NCBI GenBank assembly: GCA_023853785.1
Contig: JAJIRX010000793.1
Span: forward strand, 53,381 to 117,380
Reading direction: 5' to 3'
Length of the DNA stretch: 64,000 bases
Source of the DNA: Psilocybe azurescens
Lineage: Eukaryota > Basidiomycota > Agaricomycetes > Agaricales > Agrocybaceae
Below, piece after piece: positions 22,956 to 32,535 of the stretch (its first letter is position 1; each line of letters begins with the position of its first letter). The position numbers and the translations under genes are program-made. Under the pieces are notes generated by a model. That model searched no databases. It worked only from the letters and a program-made list of their open reading frames with translations, and was not told where the DNA came from.

Positions 22956-23340
22956 ATGCAATCCAACAGCGCAAAATGCTTACTCGTCGTTTTGGGCCTC
23001 GTTGCCTCCCTCGTCATTGCCAATCCGGTACCAGAGCTCGATAAGCGCATCACTTGTAGACTGAATTATATACCCGCCTGCTGCAGCTTCATGCAGTGGC
23101 AATCATGGCCCTCGGTGGTACCCGGGTTGAGCTCAGGATGTAAGTGACCCATCCCATCAAAGCGCACACGTTTGCTATGATTTATTCGCGGTTTTTATAG
23201 GTGTGCCACTAGCTTCACAGCCAGGAGGTGCTTGCCCCGCTGGAGTCCTCGCTTCAGGATGCTGCCAGGAGCACTTTTTCAATGCTGGTCAGCTATACTA
23301 TCGTCCTCCAAACAATGAAGTCTATTGCTATGGACAGTAG
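22956..23340 (+). CDS. Small secreted cysteine-rich protein, hydrophobin-like cysteine pattern
   Basis: Two exons (22956-23139, 23201-23340) with a 61-nt GTAAGT...TAG intron give 107 residues. An N-terminal signal peptide (hydrophobic core LLVVLGLVASLVIA) is followed by a Kex2-like dibasic site (PELDKR), after which the mature part starts ITC. The mature chain has eight cysteines in the order C-CC-C-C-CC-C with spacings of about 7, 18, 10, 8 and 20 residues. This is the order seen in hydrophobins, but the gap before the second CC pair (8) and the last gap (20) differ from class I consensus. It may be a divergent hydrophobin or another small secreted protein that coats hyphae or interacts with a host. 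The reading frame is intact and a TATA-like box precedes it. It is an isolated intact gene between a decayed gene and repeats. Confidence 0.75.
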
Positions 23341-24152
23341 TGGGATTGTGGTGCTTTTACGCGAGGGTGGTACTTGGAAGCTAGTTCGGGGTACTTCAGT
23401 GAAGAGTGGCGGCCTTCGCTGAATCGCATTACTCTGATCGTGTTTCCGACATTTGAGCCGTTTCTCTGTTGACTTTGATAGAAAGTAAATTGCGTTATCG
23501 ATGTTAAATTTGACAAAAGCCTCGTAGTTTCCCTGTCCTTGATAAATCAGGTTAGCTAGCTTGGCGCCGAGAAAAAGGGTCGATACAATAAGGGAAGGGC
23601 ATTAGAATAGTGACCGGACTGAGCTTGGCCTCTTAACAGGTTTGAGTTTTCACAAAGCGTTAGAACTATCCATCCAGCGGAATATAGGGCAAATTATGCG
23701 AGCGCTACCTCCCTTTAAGGAAGAGAAGTAGCCTTTCGACCCACTCTTGCATACCAATTCGACGAATAATTGTAAGCAGTTTCGTCAATCGACATTTAGG
23801 AAATGATCTTTGCGACCGCTATTCCGTCCCATTCACGAGGACGATTACCTCAAAGAGGTGTCCTAGAGGACTATACAATGGATCTCCCTGAATGGAATTG
23901 TAATTTCATCGTGAGTTCAATCATTTTCCAGGAATATATATTATCTACTGTCCTTCAAGCACCCTGCATAATAACGTTGAACATAATCGATAAGAGCGGA
24001 TTTGTATCTCTCTGTTTTTAACTTCTTAATGAGAAAATGATGGGAGTCGTGAGTAAGAAATAGATATTGCTTTGTCGCTTTCACAGAATTTCAACTGTCA
24101 TGTAATACAAATAGATAGAAAATGAAGAATGTGTCCTAGTCTTCTCGAATCT
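23341..24152. other. Intergenic stretch
   Basis: 3' flank of the small secreted protein gene. A 72-codon open frame (23803-24021) is not recognisable. Confidence 0.5.
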
Positions 24153-24853
24153 TCAGTTTTTTTCACTGCCGGCTTTTCCTGTGGATCCGAAGATCGTCAT
24201 GAACCTTTCACACTCTTTCGTAAAGACCTCAGTCGCATTCTCGACCGCCTCAGGGAACGACTTCGAAAGAAGTCCTTCTCCCAACGCTTTTGCATATAGC
24301 GCACGACCCTCGACATTGATGTTAACCTGCTCAAGTCATTAGTCTTTGATAGATACCTGATAGCGTTCAGACAGAGACGTACCTTACTGACCCCGTTCTT
24401 GATGCATTCTCTGAACAGGGGCTCCGGTATCCCACCTGTACCATGAAGGCAGATCGGTATTCTCCCATTGAATTCGGAATGGATATCTTTTAGACTGACT
24501 GGTGATCAATTTGAGACTGACGTTTACTCAGTTTGACGCTGCTTACATCTGTTGATTAAACCTGGGAGATTTAATGTAGAGGCCGTGAAGATTTCCAATG
24601 CTAGGCGCTATAATGTCAGCACCAGTTCTAATCATTGATGATAATATCAGTAATGGAACTACGAGCAATAGTTCAATTCATACCCTTCAAGAAATGCCTT
24701 GACCTTTTTGGGATCTGTGAGCCGAGCACTGGAAATCTCACGAAGACCTTGCTCCCCTCCCTCAACACGACCCAATTCGACTTCAACTGCAACGCCGCAT
24801 TTATGAAAACGTTCAACATGCGGCTTGGTAAGGGCGATGTTTTCTTCGTCGGT

Positions 24854-25903
24854 CTTTGTGGGCCAACATCAGGAAAGCAAGAGAAATCCTATTTAGCATT
24901 ATGACGTTCACAAGCCTGTCGCAACATTATAACACACAGACATCAGCTCATAACCATATATATGTGACATGTAATATTCTTTTTGTAATGTAAAGTAAAT
25001 ATAATATGATAAGCACATTATAACTAGATTGCAAGGCCATGTAAGAGATTAGATGGTTTACAGATTGGGTACAATGATGTTTCTGCAATGTAAAGCAAAT
25101 ATAATATGGCAAGGACAATGTAACTAGATTGTGCAGTGGCTACCAGGTTCACCAAAAATTATATTATAATACAATTGACCCTCTGCAATTATACATAAAA
25201 TGAATTTTACCAAAAAGTTACCTATTTTGGATGGTGTCACGGAGTGCACATGACATTGGTCAATTATGGAAGTTGTCAGCTCACGGGGTTGATCATGTGC
25301 TCACCCTGTCGATTGAACAAAATGCAATATTCAGTTGATGTCCCTGTAGTGTTCACACTGAATGTAAATGAAATGGGCTTGTATGGGTTTTGGCGGTGTG
25401 TGCCGTTGCTGTTCATTACAAAATGGCAGTCTACTTCTGAGGGCAGTGGGACCAGGGGACTTATTGAAACTGAGGGTTCTTGGGTGCTGGGGGACTTATT
25501 GAAACTGATGGTTCTTGGGCTCTGGGGGACTTATTGAAATTGGGGGTTCTTGGGCTCTGGTGGTTTATGGGATTGACGGGATTTGAGGGAACTGGGGGTT
25601 TATGAGATTTAAGGGTTCTTGAGCGTCAGGGGTTGGATTCAAGTCAGGTGGGCCCCATGCTCAGCATTGTCCCTGCATGACTATTATGAACTCGCAATAT
25701 TGCTTTTGAAATATTCTATTAATAACTCATAATATCACTTTTCAAATATTTTTTGGACCTAGCAATGTCTTTCTATAAATTGCATTGTGAGTTGGCCTAT
25801 ACTATGATGATCAGATTATGGCACAGATGATCATCTACAAGGGATTTTGGAGTTCATAATGTCTGATGTGATTCTCTTTAATTTCCTGATGAAGGTTAAT
25901 TGT
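24854..25903. repeat. Repeat block inside the split aldolase gene
   Basis: 24960-25140 holds an imperfect direct repeat (GTAATGTAAAGTAAATATAATATG / GCAATGTAAAGCAAATATAATATG type, followed by AACTAGATTG). 25290-25680 is the second member of the family at 17650-17940. Its core repeats a 35-bp unit with GGGGGACTTATTGAAACTG and GGGTTCTTGGG three to four times. Confidence 0.6.
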
Positions 25904-26539
25904 CATTAAATGGTGTACTTTACCTCCACCCATATACTCCATGTGGAGTCCACCAACTCCATACAGAAGTGGTGGACTCCACATGGACTCCATCTGGAAC
26001 ATATACAAGTGTTCAGAAAATTATCTTTGATAGGTGGAGTTCAGGTGGACTCCAGATGGACTCCAGGTGGACTTCAAGCAATTCCACTTGAATCCAACTG
26101 GAGGCCAGGTGGAGTCCACATGGAGTTCAATTAGAATCCACCTGGACTCCATACCTGGGTAACAATATTCCAGCTTAGGCCATCAGAGAGCAGACTTATT
26201 GAATTTCACAAAGGCCAGCTATAGCCAGATTTAAATTGGAATGTATTTTCTTAGAGTAAATTCATGTAAGAATGTATATATAATATATTAAAAACTATAT
26301 ACTACATTATTATCTACAATATTATCTACTAGCAAAGTTCATCACCACTGAAACATAAAAAAAAAATATATAAAAATATATAAAACAAAAGAAATAAAAG
26401 AAAAACATACAAAACAGACAAAAAAAGGAGAGGCGAGAGGGTACATAGTTGGTTCAAATAAATATAGAAGCACATGAACATGAAAAAAATGAGAAAACAA
26501 GATTAAAAAAAGAAAAAAGAAGAAAAAAGGGGGCGAGAG

Positions 26540-27090
26540 GATGGCTGTGTCGCTTGTAGCCCCGCCATATGCATTGTCGTTGTTGTGGTGGCCGTCGATG
26601 CGTGTCCGGTGTGTCCGTACGTTGTGTTGTCGTGTCCGCTCGCGTCTGTTATACGTGTTGTCGTTGTCGTTGTGGCTGTCGTACACGTTGTTGTTGTTGT
26701 TGTGGCCATCGTACACGTCGCTGTCGTCGTTGTGGCCGTCATATGCGTTGTCGTTGTTGTTGTCGTGGCTGTCGGTACACGTTGTTGTCGTTGTCGTGGC
26801 CGTTGTACACGTTGTTGTTGTTGTGGCCGTCATACGCGTTGTTGTTGTTGTTGTTGTTGTGGCCGTTGTACGGCGTTGTTGTTGTTGTTGTTGTCATGGC
26901 CGTCGTATGTGTTGTCGTTGTCGTGGTCGTGGTTGTCGTGGCCATTGTCGTCGTTGTCGCGGCCGTTGTACGTGTTGTCGTCATGGTCTGCGTACATGTT
27001 GGTGTTGTCGTCCGTACGCATCCTGCGTGCTGTCGTACCCATCATTGTACGTACTGTACGTACCCGTTGTTGTTGTTGTTGTCGGCCTAC
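26540..27090. repeat. Degenerate GTT/GTC/GTG trinucleotide tract, open in all three plus frames
   Basis: Over 500 bp of TTGTTGTCGTTGTGGCCGTC-like sequence with interspersed TACACG and TACGCG. Because the repeat unit is three bases without stop codons, open frames of up to about 300 codons arise on the plus strand, and Thr/Asn/Asp-rich ones on the minus strand. I treat these as artefacts of low complexity rather than proteins. Confidence 0.8.
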
Positions 27091-27568
27091 ACAAAAAGAG
27101 GGGGGGGGGGGAGGCGGTTAATGGTGGCGGCATGCAGAATTCGCAACTTACCTGGGGTTGCGACCTCATTCCCTCGTTCGCATCGCATCGCCTTGTTCCC
27201 CCCTCGTTCGCATTTGCCTCGCCTTGTTCCTCATTCCCCACCCGCCTTGTTCCGTCTCGTTCCGTACTCACCTCCCTTCGTTCGCGGGTGTCCATTTGTT
27301 CTTCGTTGGTCTCGGTTTGTTGCGATGCGATGCGTGTCGGGTTGGGTTGGCATGGGCCTGGCTCTGACCGACAACGGCGAGGTGGGGGGCAACGCACAAC
27401 AGCGGCAGCGGGGTGGTGGTCGGAGGAAGAGGTGGGGTGGTGGAAATAATAAATGGACCGACGTGGCATCAATAAGTCACATATGTGATGTTATTTGTCA
27501 CTTGCCGAGAAATGCCGAGTAAATAGCCGTATTGGTATATATGCCATCAAAATTTGATAAATTACAAA

Positions 27569-27641
27569 GGCTCTATAGCTTAGTTGGTTTAATGTCTGTG
27601 TGTGGCCTTCTTGGATGCCCAAGTTCAATTCCTGTTGGTGC
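27569..27641 (+). ncRNA. tRNA-like (SINE-type) sequence with A and B boxes
   Basis: Starts GGCTCTA. The A box TAGCTTAGTTGG matches TRGCNNAGYNGG, the B box is AGTTCAATTCC, and a T10 run (about 27642-27651) could terminate RNA polymerase III. Acceptor, anticodon and T stems do not pair properly, so it is a decayed tRNA or the head of a SINE. It lies inside the 25912-27988 element. Confidence 0.5.
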
Positions 27642-28455
27642 TTTTTTTTTTAACATTATAATAAAATATAAATAAAATATAAATAAAATCTAGGGATCTT
27701 CCTCCACCTGGAGTCCATTAGATATTGACCCTGAAATAGTGTATTAATGCTGATATACATGCTTCATGAGTCAAATCCATATGGAATCCATATGGAGGAT
27801 GTGAGACTCAGATGAAGTTCCACATGGAGTCCACATGGAGTTCCACATCCTCCACATTGGCCCACATGGAGGATGAGTCAATTCCAGCTGGACTCCATGT
27901 GGAGTCTCCACCTCTAAATGGCTGGAACACCTGCAAAAAAAAGAGTCACCAAACTCCACCCGGAATATATGGGTGAGGGTAAAGACCTCATTAAATGAGA
28001 CAAAAGGTAGGACTTACCCCGCACGGCTACCGTCTATCATTATGCTATCCAAAGGAATGCCCTTTTCTGCGAGATCTAGAGCAAACTGAACTTGTTCCGG
28101 ATCCGTGGCATGATCCAGATGAACAGATATGGGAACAGATGCTTGATGGGCTCTGACAAAGGATCGTGTTATTGGAGTTGCAAATACACGACACTGAACT
28201 TACAGTTCAAGACAGAGTCTAAGAAATGGACCCTTTCCATACATAAAAGGTGGAGGAAAGAATTGAAGAATGGCAGGACTTTGCGCGCGTTCAGCAGCGC
28301 GAACGAGACCAACAGCCATCTGGGTATCATAGCTGACAGGCGTTCAGAATGTCCAGGTTAGTAACATTACCTATGATTTGATATGCTCGTACACTGCATG
28401 TGCCAATACGCCATATCCCCCCCTCTCTGCCTTTGCAAGAATTTTTCAAGGACAT

Positions 28456-29837
28456 GGGGGCTGCGCGCCGTCTTGCAGGAAGAGAATTCAATGATTGATA
28501 ATTGGTGGGAGAAAGCAAGTTGTATGGAACACTCTTCCATGAAGTAATTAGCTTTCTCATGTGTCAGATTGGTGTCGGGACAGTGATTTTTACTCCTTTG
28601 AGACCTTCATCGGTAAATCCTTTGACTGGAGTCTCAGACAAACCATTTGCGAGCTAAGTAGCGACTGCCACAGCTGCTGTGCTTATGACAGACTCAAATT
28701 CTCACGGACCCGAGACAATTACATATTAATGTGAGTGTACTGTAAGAAATATAATGAAATGAATGTGCTACATGGTGGGGATGTGACGAGATTCCACCAT
28801 GGAATGTAAAGTGTATCTAACATCAAAATGCATGGCAAGGTGCGGCGTGCTAATGGGAGAAGTCGGGGAAGCATCTTGTTCATCCAGACCTGACTGATGT
28901 GAAAATACCAAACATGTGCTGTCCTTGTTAAGCAAACACTGTAGAGGGTATTCTTCATCAAGCGGTCATTACGCGTGATGAAGGGTACATTGCAGAGGCA
29001 GTACACGAGTTGATGGGTGCTCAAACAGATGCGGACATTCGGAACGAGTTGTCAATGTCCCAACTTGGTCAAACTCAGGTCGCATAATAGATTTCTAATG
29101 GAATAGGACTCTTCATTCGAGACTCCTATCCGCAACTGTGGTTGACGTACATTTGGAGGGCTGATCGGCCCAGTGGTTGGGTGCCGCCTCAACTTGGAGT
29201 CTCAATGGCTTAGTGTTGCCGCGGTCCGGTTCAGTCCGGTTCTTAGCATCATTTTGCTGAAAGCCGAACTGGACCTTGCGTTCAGTTCAGTGATTTTTCT
29301 GAACTCTGAACCGGACTCCCTGTTCAGGTTCGGTTCAGGTTCGAACCGTTTCAAATTGTGGTTGCCAAAAACTAACAAATTGCAATATACACAAGGTCCC
29401 ACTCTTTTCCAGCAATACGGTTTATATGGTAGTACAGTATATAAATACGAACAAAAAATGAGCATACCCTATTTGACGAAGATGCTACATCACATATAAC
29501 GTTCCACCGACCACTTAGTGGCTGTGCCGAAAAGCGGCAACCCTTGCGAGTGAGTGCCTACGCATGCACAAGTACAGGGAATCGACATTCATATTCAAAA
29601 TAAACTAAATACAGTACTATTTAGCCTATTTTTGAATAGGTCTTGGCCTGGGACATGGTTGTGCAGGTTCTTTGGCAGGGGGAAAGCCAAAATAATTGCT
29701 GCCACACTTTACAATTGAGACGGTCAGACAAACAAACCAAGAATCCAAGAAATAGCAATGTGCTCACCATTACATAGCTCAGTTTCATTCTTCAGTCTAT
29801 CTATATCCCCACCATTCCACTCGTCTGGTAAGTTACC
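28456..29837. other. Upstream region of the aldolase, with unassigned remnants
   Basis: Minus-strand fragments such as LANGLSETPVKGFTDEGLKG (about 28590-28650) and DEQDASPTSPISTPHLAMHF (about 28800-28880) look partly protein-like but are broken by stops and not identified. 29220-29350 is a repeat of CCGGTTCAGTCCGGTTC and GGTTCGGTTCAGGTTCG words, a kind of low-complexity terminal sequence seen in fungal MITEs. Confidence 0.35.
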
Positions 29838-30113
29838 ATGTACCTATGGATAGGCCCATCTAGTGACACTGAATGGATAGCCGACTATGCGCGGGAAGAA
29901 GAATGTCATAAAAGTGCTGAATTGTATTCAGGGGGATCATTCTACATAACGATAAGCTCATCCGAGTCAGAGTCCGGAACTCAACAAGCCCCTCTCTCAA
30001 CGGTTAATCATTATCCAGCACGGCGCAATCTCGGTTGGAGACATTATTATGAGATCAGGACTCCGGAGGTTTATGATGCTAGTTCGGACCCCTTTTGGCT
30101 TGTTGATACCTAA
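29838..30113 (+). CDS. Hypothetical short open reading frame
   Basis: A 91-codon frame containing GPSSDTEWIADYAREEECHK and HYPARRNLGWRHYYEIRTPE. Composition is protein-like (charged and aromatic residues mixed, no bias), but there is no recognised domain, signal peptide or partner. It may be one exon of a longer gene whose other exons I cannot identify, or not coding. Confidence 0.25.
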   Translation: MYLWIGPSSDTEWIADYAREEECHKSAELYSGGSFYITISSSESESGTQQAPLSTVNHYPARRNLGWRHYYEIRTPEVYDASSDPFWLVDT

Positions 30114-32535
30114 ATGAAGAAACATAAAATATCAGCTCATTTCTTCACTAATACCTATGTCAGTTAGGTCGTGCCTTGTCAGTGTATGTCAGTGCAATGT
30201 CAGTGAAAAATATTGGAGGTCAGTACATGTCAGTGCACATAGTCTTGGCGGTCAGTGCATATGTCAGTGCAAGTGATGCAAGTCCGTGCAAGTCCAAATC
30301 ACAATCAAACCATTAGGAGCTCAGTTGGATGTGCAGTTGATTTTATGAGAGATCTTCGAGGCTGCATCGTTATTGTGACCTATATAACATAATTTGTAGC
30401 ACAAAACAAGACACTAACTAACTAACTTCCTTTGGATTGATTATATGTGGGCTCGTTTCGAGTTATCACATCTGATTTAGCTCTCGCCGAGATTGTGATA
30501 ATGTCGCTTCCTGACAATTTTCTCATACTAGATACAAATATTAGACGCTATTATTTCCTGTACTTAGGTGCACGTAACAGTCGTACAGTTTGTGCGCGAG
30601 TTTGACCTGCGTTTGACGTCCATCCAAGGGGGTGTCGCTTTTTAGCACAGCCACCAAACGCGGACGATCAGACCTTTCATGGGCGTAGTGCTTCGGTCAG
30701 AGACATTGTGCTCATTTTTTTAAGAGATTAGAATACTCCTAAAGCATATTTCTGCTTTTATAACTGTTCTACATCCAAGCCTCGGCCTATGACGAAGCCA
30801 CAAGTCATCGATTTGACGATTTTTTGACGATTCCCATAGATAACATAACCATCAAAATTGCTAAACTACGTAGTTGCCACAGAAATGCCTCAGAAGATAC
30901 CAATATACATGCATAGTATCTTATTCTATGTCACTCAGTCAAAAATCCTCCTGTATATTACAAATAAAATATATTCTCAGAAATCTGTGTCAGTGCACTG
31001 ACCGGCACGGACATTTCTCTTTGCCCATATATATATTTGCATTTACTAGTATAGAAACATTGTGGCCCTCTGAAAAAGGCTCGCTTATGGCATCGTGGAC
31101 CAAACATTTCAAATGGCTCTCGGGATAAAGTTAACAAGCTCTCGAGAAGCGAGACAGAGCCAAAAGCTCTCTTTTCAAAAAAAAAAAAAAAAAAAACTGC
31201 CTCTCATTAATTACAGCGAGGCTCGTCCTAGGGTATGTCTTAACTGCCTCTTGAAAATTAGCTCTTACGCGAAGGTTGGCTCTCCCCAGAATGATTTCCG
31301 ATCCTAAATTCTATGAAGTCGTAAGGTACTCGAAATGCCATAAAGGTACCTAAAATAGGTGACACTCGGAAAGTAGCGCGGCTCGAGAATAAATGTGCAC
31401 CTGACACAATAATGCAATGAACCAGTTGCTGTGATGGGTGGATTATAATGGGTCAGCCAACGAAGACTGGGGCTTTTATAGAAACCTGCAGAAGATAGAC
31501 ACGCCTAAGTACCACTGTAATAGTCTCTTCTTGATTGAATTGACTTGACTAACATTGTGCATTTTTGATGATGTGTTTGTGGGTATCCTGTCTTTTCCCA
31601 GGAATCCCTGCTCCGTGGTCATTCTTTACTGGTCTTCATCCCATTGTCATAGTTCCCACAAATACCGTATAGTGGAATTAAACAAGGCTCTCGCCGGAAG
31701 CCTCAAGTGGTTGCTTAATTGGTGCGGAAATTGCGTCGATTGGTCTACTGTCACATTTTACTCGTACAGAATTCCCGACGGCTATCCACAATGAAGCAGC
31801 ACTTATAAAACCCTTTGGGTGGAGCTTTCACGTCGAGAAGCAATTGGGAATCTGAAAGACTGTCATGTGATACCTCTAATCGATAATCAGACGCTCCGAT
31901 CTCTTCGACTTCCTTGTGTATTATGCTGAGACAAGCCAAATAGCTCCCAAAATGTGGGTAGCTGAGATTCAACTCGGCGTGTGAACCACTGAGCCTTTCA
32001 CACAGATGCACACATTTACCTAGCAGAAATACGCCAGTTAACTTGTTCGATGTATCAAGTCGGTTAATACTCACCTGACATGTATTCACGACGTGCTATA
32101 TTTGACACTAGAATATATAGCATCAGTTATAGTAACCCAGTGTACCATGAATGTATTCGCGTTGAGAAGCAAGAGGGAAGATGAGAAATGCATTGATTGA
32201 CGAGTAGTACAGGAATCTAGACGACTACACCATCATAACCATTCCCGAAGGGACATATCCTTTCAGCGGCACAATTCGGCATGTCCTGCAGGACTATCTG
32301 TATCCCACGGCTCAAAACTTCGCATGTGCTGAAGCCGTGGCTTGACACGCCACAAAACTCGTGGTCAGATTCCATTAAAATGGCGTAAGATGCCGCATAG
32401 TGCAAGCGTAGGCTCTGAAGTATAACAGTATATATATTGCTGGAAGACTTGAAACAGGCTACTAATCAAAGAATCAAAGACGGTTTGAACGTAATACATC
32501 TGGATAAGAGTTGTTTAGATGGACTGAGGTAAACT
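30114..32535. other. Region without a recognised gene; minor repeats
   Basis: 30178-30300 contains seven spaced copies of GTCAGTGCA/GTCAGTGTA. An A20-type homopolymer lies at about 31179-31197. A minus-strand stretch at about 31754-32000 reads SYPHFGSYLACLSIIHKEVE and SQLLLDVKAPPKGFYKCCFI in one frame and could be an exon of an unidentified gene. Confidence 0.35.

Larger units (their letters stand above)
25912..27988. mobile_element. 2.08-kb non-autonomous element with 8-bp target duplication
   Basis: Flanked by CATTAAAT on both sides (25904-25911, 27989-27996). Diverged terminal inverted repeats: left GGTGTACTTTACCTCCACCC, right (reversed) AGGTCTTTACCCTCACCC, both followed by ATATA(C/T)TCC. 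Both subterminal zones (25920-26150, 27690-27960) are packed with palindromic TGGAGTCCA / CCATGTGGA words. The 8-bp duplication suggests a hAT-like mechanism (inference). The interior has no transposase. It holds a (G/T)(T)(C/G)-type trinucleotide tract and a tRNA-like sequence. The element lies between conserved exons of the aldolase gene, in the position of an intron. Confidence 0.7.
24153..28455 (-). pseudogene. Class II (fructose-/ketose-bisphosphate-type) aldolase gene with a 3.2-kb insertion
   Basis: Exons on the minus strand, 5' to 3': 28455-28371, 28319-28204, 28152-28018, [3.16-kb interruption], 24853-24684, 24627-24547, 24494-24383, 24326-24153. Motifs in order: LVRAAERAQSPAILQFF, MYGKGPFLRLCLEL, PISVHLDHATDPEQVQFALD (metal-site region), KGIPLDSIMIDGSRAG, DEENIALTKPHVERFHKCGV, EVELGRVEGGEQGLREISS, TGADIIAPSIGNLHGLYIK, RIPICLHGTGGIPEPLF (second metal-site His and GG), NGVSKVNINVEGRALYAKAL, ending KAGSEKN. 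The family performs reversible aldol cleavage of phosphorylated ketoses with a divalent metal. The first exon carries +1 and -1 shifts (7-G run at about 28414-28420, then near 28395) around what should read GGYGVLAHAVYEAYQII, and two exon junctions do not keep phase. The copy is therefore probably inactive, or mis-sequenced in the G run. The four C-terminal exons join cleanly. Confidence 0.8.

Noticed and set aside
26541..27522. 300-residue Cys/Val-rich proteins
   Set aside because: All three frames are open over a trinucleotide tract; low complexity, not coding.
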